The position numbers and the translations under genes are program-made. This document shows positions 52,011 through 59,680 of a stretch of DNA of 64,000 nucleotides, one piece after another; within the stretch, counting starts at the first letter, position 1, and each line of letters begins with the position of its first letter. The notes under the pieces were generated by a model, which saw nothing but the letters and a program-made list of their open reading frames with translations, was not told the DNA's origin and searched no databases. The DNA is from Salinirubrum litoreum. GTDB lineage: Archaea > Halobacteriota > Halobacteria > Halobacteriales > Haloferacaceae. The stretch is from NCBI RefSeq assembly GCF_020567425.1, contig NZ_JAJCVJ010000001.1, forward strand, positions 806,001-870,000, given 5' to 3'.

Positions 52011-52463
52011 ATGAACAACACGCGAACGACCGAGATGCCAGACGCGGAGCGTGACGAGTTCCTCGGCACCGGCGGGACGGGAGTGATCTCCTTCGCACGG
52101 CCGAGCGACGAGCCACCGTACTCGTTGCCGGTGTCGTACGGGTACGACGCCGAGGACGGCGTGTTCTACCTCCGTCTCGCGTTCGGTCCCGACAGCGGGA
52201 AGTCCTTCGTCGGCGAACAGACGCCCGTCTCGTTCGTCGTCCACCGACAGACGGACTCGGGGTGGGCGAGCGTCGTCGCCACCGGTCACCTGTCGGCGGT
52301 GACGGAGACGGTCCTCGACTCGTCGGTGGCGGCGGCGCTGCGCCGGATCGAGATCCCACTGGTCGACGTGTTCGACCGGCACCCGCGGGAGTACGAGTTC
52401 CGCTTCTTCCGCCTCGTGACGGACGAGGTGACCGGAAAGAAGCAGGTGCCGACAGACAGCTAA
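52011..52463 (+). CDS. Pyridoxamine 5'-phosphate oxidase-fold (flavin-binding) protein
   Basis: A 150-residue split-barrel protein: ERDEFLGTGGTGVISFARPSDEPPYSLPVSYGYDAEDGVFYLRL is a typical PNPOx-like start. Residues that bind FMN in true PdxH cannot be verified, so flavin or haem binding is inferred. TATA-like TACGTTTTT (51978-51986) lies about 27 bases upstream of the ATG. Confidence 0.85.
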   Translation: MNNTRTTEMPDAERDEFLGTGGTGVISFARPSDEPPYSLPVSYGYDAEDGVFYLRLAFGPDSGKSFVGEQTPVSFVVHRQTDSGWASVVATGHLSAVTETVLDSSVAAALRRIEIPLVDVFDRHPREYEFRFFRLVTDEVTGKKQVPTDS

Positions 52464-52543
52464 CTCCGAGACGTGACACCGGGACGACGGGCCGCCGGGC
52501 GACGCGCCACCACCCTTTTGCCGGGCAGTAGCGTAGCCGAGGT

Positions 52544-53329
52544 ATGGCAGGGTCGGCGAGCGTGAAGGAGTACATGACGCGGGACGTACAGACGGTCTCG
52601 CCGGACGACACCGTCTCGGCGGTCGCCCGGCGCATCGCCGAGAGCGACGGACACAACGGCTTCCCCGTGACGGACGGCCGGAAGGTCGAGGGGTTCGTCA
52701 ACGCCCGCGACCTCCTCTTGGCAGACGACGACGCCCCCATCTTCACCGTGATGACGACCGACCTGATCGTCGCACACCCGGAGATGGACGTGACCGACGC
52801 GGCGCGGGTGATCCTCCGGTCCGGGATCCAGAAGCTACCGGTGGTGGACGACGCGGGCAACCTCGTCGGCATCATCTCGAACACGGACGTCATCCGGAGT
52901 CAGATCGAACGCGCCACCCCGGAGAAGGTCGGGAAACTGATGCGAACCCTTGAGAACATCCACGACATCACCGTCGACGAGCGCCGGGAGTCGGTCGCAC
53001 TCGTCGACCTGACCCCGACGCAGGCGCGGGTGTACGCCGACGAACTGGAGGGCCGCCAGTACGAACTCGAACGCGGACTCGCCGAGCCACTGGTGGTCAT
53101 CGAGAACGGCGACGTACTCCTGTTGGCCGACGGTCACCACCGCGTCGCGGCCGCGAACCAACTCGGCGTCGAGCAGATGGACGCCTACGTCATCGTCGTG
53201 GACGAGAGTGTCGAACTCGGGATGCACCGCACAGCGAAGAAGGAGGGACTGGCGTCTATCGACGACATCGAGATCGTCGACTACGCCAAGCATCCGCTGG
53301 TCGAGACGACGAAGCGACTACAGGAGTGA
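52544..53329 (+). CDS. CBS-domain pair fused to a ParB/SerK-like domain
   Basis: A 261-residue protein. Two CBS domains cover 1-125 (VKEYMTRDVQTVSPDDTVSAVARRI, VMTTDLIVAHPEMDVTDAARVIL). From about 135 there is a ParB/sulfiredoxin-fold domain with LVDLTPTQARVYADEL and VLLLADGHHRVAAANQLG. The DGHHR motif is seen in archaeal SerK, an ADP-dependent serine kinase of this fold, as well as in ParB-like proteins, so a kinase activity controlled by adenylate binding to the CBS pair is plausible. It is probably not a partition protein. Confidence 0.78.
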   Translation: MAGSASVKEYMTRDVQTVSPDDTVSAVARRIAESDGHNGFPVTDGRKVEGFVNARDLLLADDDAPIFTVMTTDLIVAHPEMDVTDAARVILRSGIQKLPVVDDAGNLVGIISNTDVIRSQIERATPEKVGKLMRTLENIHDITVDERRESVALVDLTPTQARVYADELEGRQYELERGLAEPLVVIENGDVLLLADGHHRVAAANQLGVEQMDAYVIVVDESVELGMHRTAKKEGLASIDDIEIVDYAKHPLVETTKRLQE

Positions 53330-53359
53330 CTCACTCGATTCTTCGAAGGACGCCGAACT

Positions 53360-53403
53360 GATCGTCTCAGGACAGCGCGTCTCGGAACAGATCGTCTCAG
53401 GAC
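53360..53403. repeat. Short direct repeat around the end of the small minus-strand gene
   Basis: GATCGTCTCAGGAC occurs at 53360-53373 and 53390-53403. The second copy includes the stop codon of the gene at 53397-53630. Spacing is 30 bases. Confidence 0.5.
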
Positions 53404-53630
53404 GCGTCAGTGTCGAACTCGTCGCGCCACTCCTCTGCCAGTTCTTCGCCCGCTTCCCGCGACTCGACCGTCTCCCGGCGGTAGCCGTCGCCCTCCGACG
53501 CCTGGATCAGTCGGTCGAACCGGACGACGAACCGGCCGTCACCCCGCTCGCGCAGGCGAATCGTCGCGTAGCCGTCGTCGCGTTCCCACTCCGTGACGCC
53601 CTCGCGGGCGTTCGACTCGTGCCAACTCAC
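53397..53630 (-). CDS. Small haloarchaeal protein with paired beta strands
   Basis: A 77-residue acidic soluble protein: VTEWERDDGYATIRLRERGDGRFVVRFDRL and a C-terminal helix ESREAGEELAEEWRDEF. It starts at a GTG 28 bases after the stop of a 39-codon frame with which it is probably co-transcribed. It belongs to a type of conserved small haloarchaeal protein without known function. Confidence 0.72.
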   Translation of the reverse strand: MSWHESNAREGVTEWERDDGYATIRLRERGDGRFVVRFDRLIQASEGDGYRRETVESREAGEELAEEWRDEFDTDAS

Positions 53631-53658
53631 GACCGGTGGTTCGGGCGCGGAGACCAAA

Positions 53659-53778
53659 TCAGTCCTGCCCGCGACCGAACCGGTACTCGCGGAAGCGCAC
53701 CACGCGTCCGTCGACGATGACTGCCTCGTCGTCGAGTCCGACCGGGCGACCACGCGGTTCTGCGTCACTCGTTGCCAT
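53659..53778 (-). CDS. 39-residue small protein at the transcript start
   Basis: A short frame (MATSDAEPRGRPVGLDDEAV at the start, RVVRFREYRFGRGQD at the end). A strong TATA (TATTTATG, minus strand, 53802-53809) is 27 bases upstream, so a leaderless transcript should begin at this ATG and run into the next small gene. The codon use is GC-rich and haloarchaeal. The alternative is that the two frames are one gene with a frameshift. Confidence 0.55.
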   Translation of the reverse strand: MATSDAEPRGRPVGLDDEAVIVDGRVVRFREYRFGRGQD

Positions 53779-53801
53779 GTCACACAGTAGCGTGAGAGGA
53801 T

Positions 53802-53809
53802 CATAAATA
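53802..53809 (-). promoter_or_regulatory. TATA box of the 39-residue gene
   Basis: TATTTATG on the minus strand, centred 27 bases before the ATG at 53778. Confidence 0.6.
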
Positions 53810-53839
53810 GCTACGTCAGCCAGTCGTCAGACGCGAAGG

Positions 53840-53859
53840 GGTGTACGGGGGAGTACACC
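53840..53859. repeat. Inverted repeat GGTGTAC / GTACACC
   Basis: Two perfect 7-bp arms separated by 6 bases, in the divergent gap between the 39-residue gene and the small membrane gene at 54028. It could be an operator or a hairpin; nothing else supports either. Confidence 0.4.
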
Positions 53860-54027
53860 GGCGAGAGCGGCACGCGGCAGGTCACGCACGCGGGGACAGA
53901 TCACTCTCCGGTCCGAGCCACCGTCGTCGTTCTGTCCGTCCGAGCCGGCCGGCAGAGTTTTCGGCGAGTGAAGTCCTGCGGGGCCTTTTCCCACCCGTCT
54001 GGCCTGTCCTCTCGTGGGTGCATCCCC

Positions 54028-54273
54028 ATGACAGCGAGCCACCAGCCGACCGACGAATCGGATCGTTCGACGGTCGAGAAAGCCTCAGAGTTCCTCGGAC
54101 TCTGGAAGACGTGGATCGTCGCAGCCGGGTCGGTCGCGATCGCCGTCTACGCCGGTCTCAACCCCGAACTGGCGCCCGGCGGCTACGTCCCGATCTTCCT
54201 CGCGTTCGCGGCGGCGGCGGTCCTGTACGGGGTCCAGAAACTCGACTTCACCGCCGATCCGCTCCCCGTGTGA
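54028..54273 (+). CDS. Small two-helix membrane protein
   Basis: An 81-residue protein: acidic start, then WIVAAGSVAIAVYAGLNPELAPGGYVPIFLAFAAAAVLYGVQ forming two helices. An AT-rich CCTTTTCCC about 36 bases upstream may be its promoter. No family is recognised. Confidence 0.65.
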   Translation: MTASHQPTDESDRSTVEKASEFLGLWKTWIVAAGSVAIAVYAGLNPELAPGGYVPIFLAFAAAAVLYGVQKLDFTADPLPV

Positions 54274-54338
54274 CGACGTCGCCGGCCCGCCTCGTCCGGT
54301 CTCGACCCGTGCCGTCTCGTACGCAACCGTCTCCGGCC

Positions 54339-54644
54339 TCAGTACTGCGTCACGGAGTAGAACAGGGTCGCCAGGCCGAGTGCGATGACGACGCCCTCTA
54401 CCGTGTGGAGCGCGAGCAGTTCTCTGCCCGACAGTTCGTAGCCGCGAATCCCCAGTTCGTAGATACCCTCCACCACCGACCCGAGGGTGATGAGTCCGAA
54501 CCCGGCGGCGGCGGTCCCGAACGCCGACTCACCGGCGCGGCGGTAGGCCCGGTAGCTCAGTCCCGTGATCGTCCCGCCGAGTGCGAGCGTCAGGAGGTTC
54601 GAGAGGAGAAAGGCGTAGAACTCCGGCGGTTCACCCGTCACCAT
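54339..54644 (-). CDS. Small four-helix membrane protein (pair 3)
   Basis: A 101-residue protein: LLSNLLTLALGGTITGLSY, a RAYRRAG loop, AAAGFGLITLGSVVEGIYEL, then ALHTVEGVVIALGLATLFYSV. It overlaps the upstream winged-helix gene by 14 bases and is surely co-expressed with it. The overall pattern (helix, positive loop, helix, polar loop, helix) parallels the partners in pairs 1 and 2. It resembles a small membrane protein family often found beside winged-helix genes in haloarchaea. Confidence 0.78.
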   Translation of the reverse strand: MVTGEPPEFYAFLLSNLLTLALGGTITGLSYRAYRRAGESAFGTAAAGFGLITLGSVVEGIYELGIRGYELSGRELLALHTVEGVVIALGLATLFYSVTQY

Positions 54645-54987
54645 CACCGAGGTCCCCCCAGAAGTCGCCGAACTTGTCGACCAGATCGCGCCGGTACTCG
54701 ATGTCGATGGTGAACCCGCCCTCCTCGATCTCGACGCAGAGTTCCTGCAGTTTCGTCTCGTAGGTGGTGTAGTGGTGCCCGTCCGCGTCGATCGCGGTGT
54801 CCTCCGCCAGCAGGTCGTACTCCACCATCGCGTTCACCCGGCGGTAGACGGTCGGGAGCGAGGTGTCGAGTCGGTCCGCGATCTCCTCGGCCGAGACCGG
54901 TTCGACGCTCGCCAGGACGAGTATCTGTCGGGCGCGCTCGCTGCCGAACACGTCGAAGACGTTCTCTGGCTCCCATTCCTTGCTCAC
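54631..54987 (-). CDS. ArsR-like winged-helix regulator (pair 3)
   Basis: A 118-residue protein: FGSERARQILVLASVEPVSAEEIADRLDTSLPTVYRRVNAMVEYDLL and a C-terminal helix that could dimerise (FTIDIEYRRDLVDKF). The GTG at 54987 is preferred: a TATA-like ACACTTTCAGG lies about 30 bases upstream. An in-frame start at 55059 would add Cys-containing residues of unlike composition. Paired with the downstream 4-TM gene. Confidence 0.8.
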   Translation of the reverse strand: MSKEWEPENVFDVFGSERARQILVLASVEPVSAEEIADRLDTSLPTVYRRVNAMVEYDLLAEDTAIDADGHHYTTYETKLQELCVEIEEGGFTIDIEYRRDLVDKFGDFWGDLGDGDG

Positions 54988-55253
54988 GTCCCTGCACAAC
55001 TCGGTCGCGCGTCCTGAAAGTGTCGCACACCCGACTTCGCCGACCGAAACTGTGCCCAAGGTTGAAGTGGGAGACGACTCGGGGGGTCAGAGAAGGCCGC
55101 CGCTGGCCCACGGGAGCGTCTCGAGCACCCGAACCGACGCGGAGACCTGCCCGAACTCGGTGTCGTCGGAGCGCCCGAGAGGCACACGCGAACGGTCGAC
55201 CCATACGCTGGGGTGGCAGGCGGGCGTCCTCGCCAGTCGACGGAAGCCTGACT

Positions 55254-55273
55254 GCCGGCGGGTTTTCGCCGGC
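55254..55273. repeat. Hairpin-forming inverted repeat
   Basis: GCCGGCG-ggtttt-CGCCGGC: perfect 7-bp arms. It lies 54 bases before the gene at 55327, upstream of its TATA-like GCTTTACGTG (near 55291). Confidence 0.4.
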
Positions 55274-55326
55274 GGAAACCGTGGTCGTCGCTTTACGTGT
55301 CTCTCGGCACGACGTGGTGGTAACCC

Positions 55327-55653
55327 ATGAGCCTGAGCGACGTACGAGACGGCGCGGAAGTCGACACCGACACCTCCCTGCCGGACGTCCGCGAACTGAT
55401 CGAATCGGTCGTCTCCGGGTATCCTCTCGCGGGTCGCATCCTCGGCATCGAGGCGGCGCTGCTCTCGCTCGCGGTTGTCACCGCTCTCGTCGGGACACAG
55501 ACACAGACGCACGGCGTCGGCCTCCTGAACCTCCTCTCGGGGCTGTTGATCGTGACGGCGATGATCGTCGCGGTCGTGAGCGTCGTGGCCGCCGTGGTCG
55601 TCGCGGCCCACCGCGCGTTCGTCGACCTCCGGCGCGAGTACTCGCCGGTCTGA
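55327..55653 (+). CDS. Small two-helix membrane protein
   Basis: A 108-residue protein with a soluble acidic start (DVRELIESVVSGYPLAGRI), helices near 40-58 and 65-95, and a charged end (FVDLRREYSPV). TATA-like CTTTACG about 30 bases upstream supports the ATG. Unknown function. Confidence 0.65.
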   Translation: MSLSDVRDGAEVDTDTSLPDVRELIESVVSGYPLAGRILGIEAALLSLAVVTALVGTQTQTHGVGLLNLLSGLLIVTAMIVAVVSVVAAVVVAAHRAFVDLRREYSPV

Positions 55654-55687
55654 CCGGTCGCCGAACTCAGAGCACGTCAACGTGCAG

Positions 55688-56395
55688 TCAGGGTAACGCC
55701 CGCATGTCGTCGAGCATCTCGTCGAGGTTCTTCGAGGTGATCGCCAGCGAGAAGCCGTCGATGCGGGCCAGTTTCGGCGCGTAGTCCCACAACTCCTCCT
55801 CGCTGATGCCGTGGAGCACGACCGCGTTCGGCGTCGGGTTGACGACCCGCATCGCCACCAGCGGGGACTCCCCGCGCGAGACGGCCGTGAACACCAGCGC
55901 GCGGTTCGTGCTCTGGCCGTAGAGTCGATAGAACTCGTCGCTGGACAGGCGGGTGATCGCCTCCACGCTGTCCAGTACGGTGTGCCCGCTGATCCGGTCC
56001 TGATCGCCCCGGACGAGTTCGGTCGCGTCCATCGCCTCGTACAGGTCGTCGAGGGGGATGGTCGTCGCGTACTCCTGTAAGTCGAGGACGATCTCGCTGT
56101 CGAACCCGGCCGAGAGCACCCGGGCGTACTGCCGGATGCGACCCCCGCCGCGCGACTCGTCGATGTCCAGCAGGGCCTCGACCATCCGCCGGACGACGCC
56201 GATGCCGGGACTCTCGCGGCGGCCGGATTCGTAGTCCGAGACGACCGAGGAGGAGACGTCGAGTTGGCCGGCGAGTTCCGTCTGGGACACGTCGAAGTCG
56301 GTGCGCCACTTCCGGAGGGTCGCGCCGGGGTCGTCGCTGAGCGTGATCTCGCCCGCGATCCGCCGCGCGAGGTCGGCCCGAGGGGTCGCCGTCAT
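55688..56395 (-). CDS. Archaeal XRE-type regulator with C-terminal domain
   Basis: A 235-residue regulator. Residues 22-75 are a Cro/C1 helix-turn-helix (LRKWRTDFDVSQTELAGQLDVSSSVVSDYESGRRESPGI). The C-terminal 150 residues form the domain typical of archaeal COG1709 regulators (LYGQSTNRALVFTAVSRGESPLVAMRVVNP). The ligand is unknown. TATA-like GCTTTTGCG about 28 bases upstream of the ATG. Confidence 0.85.
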   Translation of the reverse strand: MTATPRADLARRIAGEITLSDDPGATLRKWRTDFDVSQTELAGQLDVSSSVVSDYESGRRESPGIGVVRRMVEALLDIDESRGGGRIRQYARVLSAGFDSEIVLDLQEYATTIPLDDLYEAMDATELVRGDQDRISGHTVLDSVEAITRLSSDEFYRLYGQSTNRALVFTAVSRGESPLVAMRVVNPTPNAVVLHGISEEELWDYAPKLARIDGFSLAITSKNLDEMLDDMRALP

Positions 56396-56598
56396 GTCCG
56401 AGGGTGTGTCACTGCGGCGCAAAAGCGTATCGAAACCGACCTTCGGCAGTCGTCGAAGTGGGACGAAACGACAGCCGAAGACGCGACGAAACGATACGAG
56501 GTGAGTGCAGACGACACGTCTACCAGTCAAACGGGCTTTCGCGTCCCGTCGTCCACGACTTACTCGACCGAGTCACGACCCGAACTGAGAGAGCCGAG

Positions 56599-57294
56599 TT
56601 AGTTCGGTCGCGTCAGTACCATCGCCGCCCCAGAGACGACGGTCACCGCGACGATGTGCCCCCCAACTGCGAGCAACAGCACCGGCTGATCCAGCAAGAA
56701 CGGCAACAGCACCGCCTGCCCGACCGCAAAGAGGACGTTCATCGCGTCCAGTCGGCGATAGCCTCTCGCCGTCTCGGCGTCGAAGTCGTAGCGCCACCCG
56801 CGCCACAGCGAGACCACGGCGGCCCACCACGAGGTGCCGATCCGGTAACAGAGGTCCCACAGGACGAGCAGGGTGAGGTACACCACCAGTACCGGCGGCT
56901 CCGGCCCGAACAGCGACGACAGCAGCGGGAGCGCCGACTCCTGTGGATCGAAGACGAACAGGTGGGTCACCAGCGCGATGAACGCCAGCACCGCCAGCAC
57001 CACTTCGATGCTGGACCCGAACAGCAGTCGGCGATACGGCTCCGGCGCGCCGAGCTTTCGGGTGCCGGTCCCGAGTCGCCGCATCGCCACGCTACCGGCG
57101 GCCGCGACCGCGACTGCCGCCGTCCCGGCCAGCGCCGCCGTCCAGAGGTCGTACAGAAACGCGAGGAGGACGATACCGACCTCGAAGACGACGAACTGGA
57201 GCGCGACCGCCTCCGACTCCCGGAGGTCGATGCCCGGCAGTGCGCCGACGATGCTCTCGTAGACCCACGTGTCGCCGTACTCCGGCCCAGTCAT
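56599..57294 (-). CDS. Haloarchaeal membrane protein, about six helices
   Basis: A 231-residue protein beginning MTGPEYGDTWVYESIVGALP with about six hydrophobic helices. A notable loop is WWAAVVSLWRGWRYDFDAETARGYRRLDAMN. It belongs to a haloarchaeal membrane family of unknown function. It follows the NAD-binding gene by 27 bases on the same strand, so the two are likely co-transcribed. Confidence 0.7.
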   Translation of the reverse strand: MTGPEYGDTWVYESIVGALPGIDLRESEAVALQFVVFEVGIVLLAFLYDLWTAALAGTAAVAVAAAGSVAMRRLGTGTRKLGAPEPYRRLLFGSSIEVVLAVLAFIALVTHLFVFDPQESALPLLSSLFGPEPPVLVVYLTLLVLWDLCYRIGTSWWAAVVSLWRGWRYDFDAETARGYRRLDAMNVLFAVGQAVLLPFLLDQPVLLLAVGGHIVAVTVVSGAAMVLTRPN

Positions 57295-57321
57295 TCGGGC
57301 GGAGGAACTCGCTCGGGCCAC

Positions 57322-58251
57322 TTAGCCGACCCGACTCGGTTCGACGGTCGCGGGCGTCGAGTCGCCCGTCGCATCCCTGCCGAGTGCCCGTGCGACCGCC
57401 ACGTCGAAGGGTGTCGGCTCCACGTCGAGCAGGTCCTGCAGGCGCGTGTCGTGGACGACGACCGGGTTCTTCAGCCCGTCGATCAGCGGTCTGGCGACGC
57501 TGTTCGGCACGTCGGTGACGAAGCCGACCCAGTGAGAGGAGAGCTTCGGCGTCAACACCGGCACCGGGACGATGAACAACTTTCGGCCTAGCTGCCGGGC
57601 CGTCTGACGCATGATCTGCTCGTAGGTCAACACGTCCGGGCCGCCGATCTCGTAGGTCTCGCCGGCCGTCTCGGGGTGATCGAGCACGCCGACGAGATAC
57701 TGGATCACGTCCGCGATGGCGATGGGTTGGCAGTCGGTTCGGACCCACTGCGGCGTGATCATCACCGGGAGTTTGCGGACCAACTGCTCGATCATGTCGA
57801 AACTCGCGCTCCCCTCGCCGATGATGATCGCGGCTCGGAGCGTCGTCAGATCGTAGTCGCCCTCGCCGAGGATGCGCTCGACCTCCCGGCGCGACTCGAG
57901 GTGTTTCGACAGGTCCTCGCGTTCCTCGCCGAGGCCGCCGAGGTAGACGACGCGGTCGACGCCGGCCGCGCTGGCGGCGTCGGCGAAGTGCTGGGCGGCC
58001 CGGCGGTCGCGTTCCGCGAAGTCCGCTCCGGACTGCATCGAGTGGACCAGATAGTAGGCGGCGTCCACGTCGAGCGCCTCGTCGAAGCTCCCTGGTTCGA
58101 GGAGGTCACCCTCCACCACGCGCACGTCCGCAGGACCGGCGTATCGCGCCGCGTCGCGCACGAGGACCGTGACCTCGTGGCCGGCGTCGCGGAGCGGCGA
58201 GAGCAGTCGGCTGCCGACGAAGCCGGTCGCCCCCGTGACGAGTATTCGCAT
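57322..58251 (-). CDS. NAD(P)-binding atypical short-chain dehydrogenase (NDUFA9-like)
   Basis: A 309-residue Rossmann-fold protein: MRILVTGATGFVGSRLLSPL, VRVVEGDLLEP, AAYYLVHSM, VVYLGGLG, and YEIGGPDVLTYEQIM. The usual YxxxK pair is absent, as in atypical SDRs related to complex I NDUFA9, NmrA-like or YtfG-like proteins. Probable role: redox-state sensing or quinone/lipid-linked chemistry; not certain. Confidence 0.87.
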   Translation of the reverse strand: MRILVTGATGFVGSRLLSPLRDAGHEVTVLVRDAARYAGPADVRVVEGDLLEPGSFDEALDVDAAYYLVHSMQSGADFAERDRRAAQHFADAASAAGVDRVVYLGGLGEEREDLSKHLESRREVERILGEGDYDLTTLRAAIIIGEGSASFDMIEQLVRKLPVMITPQWVRTDCQPIAIADVIQYLVGVLDHPETAGETYEIGGPDVLTYEQIMRQTARQLGRKLFIVPVPVLTPKLSSHWVGFVTDVPNSVARPLIDGLKNPVVVHDTRLQDLLDVEPTPFDVAVARALGRDATGDSTPATVEPSRVG

Positions 58252-58341
58252 GGTAGAGAGTCAGGGACTACGCTCGGTTAACTCTTTAGTCGGTGTCGTC
58301 CGGGCGCGAAACTCGCTCGCTTGCTGAGAGTCGTCGGTCGC

Positions 58342-59241
58342 TCACGGTTCCGGACCCCACCCCTGGGTCGCCGGTGCCCCCCGGTCGGTCTCGATTCGGG
58401 CGACGAGGTCCGTGGGGGTGTCTGCGTCCCGGTCGATCAACTCGCCGAGTCCGCCTGCACGGTCGGCGCGATCACGCCACTCCTCGCAGGCGCGGCCGGC
58501 CCACGACTCGGCGGCAAGCACCGCATCGCGCGCATCGGCGGCACGGGCGTCGTTCACCGTCGTCGATCCGGGACTGGAGCCGACGGCCACGCCGACGAAC
58601 TCGGCGCGGTCGGTGGGCGTCAGATCTCCGCTCGCGGCGCGGCTGACGACGCCCGCGAGGCGGTCCGGATCGGGGTGGGTGAACACCTTCGAGCCGAGTG
58701 CGTGCGGACCGAGCAGCAGACCCTCCATCCCCTCGGGTGGCTCGCGGTCGAGCAGTCGGTCGCCGCCCCACTCGGCTTCGACGCGCTCACACTCGGTCTC
58801 CCGGTCGAGTTCGAGGTTGTGGCCCGGGTAGTCGGCACACTCGGTCGGGTAGCGATCGCTCCCGTGGATACGACACTGGAGCGTCTCGGGGTCGAGGAAG
58901 ACACAACTCCGGAGCCAGCGTGGGTCGGTGTCGAAGGGACCGACCGGCTTCGGCGGTTTCCGCAGACCGACGAAGAACGCGGGCCGACCGGCGACGGCGG
59001 CGACCTCGATACCGTCGACCTCGACACCCTCGTCGCCCTCGGCGCGCCAGAGTCGCGGGACGAGTGCGTCGCCGAGTCCGTCCGCCACGAAGTCCCGGAC
59101 CTCGTCGCGTGTCAGCGGGACGAGGTTGTAGGTGTCGTCCAGTGGCGGACGCGGACCACGCCGCTCGTGGTCGAGCGAGCGCCTGCTGAGCGGTCGCCAG
59201 TCGATACAACAGCCGGCACACCCCTCGCAGTCGACGCGCAT
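58342..59241 (-). CDS. YkgJ-family cysteine-cluster protein
   Basis: A 299-residue protein with a zinc/iron chelate-binding cysteine cluster: MRVDCEGCAGCCIDW at the start, and later SCVFLDPETLQCRIHGSDRYPTEC with YP. The C-terminal 110 residues are acidic and variable. Family function is not settled (metal or Fe-S binding). TATA-like CGTTTTCAC on the minus strand about 28 bases upstream supports the ATG. Confidence 0.85.
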   Translation of the reverse strand: MRVDCEGCAGCCIDWRPLSRRSLDHERRGPRPPLDDTYNLVPLTRDEVRDFVADGLGDALVPRLWRAEGDEGVEVDGIEVAAVAGRPAFFVGLRKPPKPVGPFDTDPRWLRSCVFLDPETLQCRIHGSDRYPTECADYPGHNLELDRETECERVEAEWGGDRLLDREPPEGMEGLLLGPHALGSKVFTHPDPDRLAGVVSRAASGDLTPTDRAEFVGVAVGSSPGSTTVNDARAADARDAVLAAESWAGRACEEWRDRADRAGGLGELIDRDADTPTDLVARIETDRGAPATQGWGPEP

Positions 59242-59680
59242 ACCGTGAGAGTTGGTGGCACGGCGTGAAAACGGTTCGGAGCGCGGAGCCCCGGCACCAC
59301 GTGAGTCGGTCGTCACTCACAGTTCGTGGGGTAGCCCGTCCGATCCTGCGAGTGTCCCGGTGACAGTGCCAGACCGCAACAGCGCCGCCACGACACGGCA
59401 ACAGCACTACGCCGCAACAGCAACGCGACGACACAGCGACGACACAGCGACAGCACAGCGACGACACAGCGACGACACAGCGACGACACAGCGACAGCAC
59501 AGCAGACCACCCCTCGGTCCTCCCCAGCCTCGGGGTTCTCTCGGCACCGCCCGAACCCCTCCCTCGCGCGCGTCGGAGTCGCGCGCGCCAGAGAGTAGAC
59601 AGGTCTCACGTACCGGAGACTCGGAGCCGACTGTCCCCCGATAGTCAGTGATAAGGGTCCGTAGTCCCCAACGTGAGCTA
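59242..59680. promoter_or_regulatory. Long divergent gap with tandem array and menF promoter
   Basis: About 440 bases with no credible gene. It contains degenerate CAACAG-rich DNA, then the 11-bp array (59426-59502), then a GC-rich stretch. A TATA-like GTGATAAGG (59648-59656) lies about 28 bases before menF. Confidence 0.5.
59426..59502. repeat. 11-bp tandem repeat, seven perfect-length copies
   Basis: Seven contiguous 11-bp units of two types, A = CGACGACACAG and B = CGACAGCACAG, in the order A A B A A A B. The unit is close to one helical turn, so equivalent positions lie on one DNA face. The unit length is not a multiple of three, so the array is open in several frames, which explains spurious long frames here. 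Confidence 0.9.

Noticed and set aside
53841..54713. Long plus-strand frame across the small membrane genes
   Set aside because: Basic, Pro/Arg-rich composition and antisense to well-supported genes.
59242..59500. Long minus-strand frame rich in CRRCVVAVSSL repeats
   Set aside because: It is the translation of the 11-bp tandem array, which is open in several frames; composition is non-halophilic and there is no start signal.
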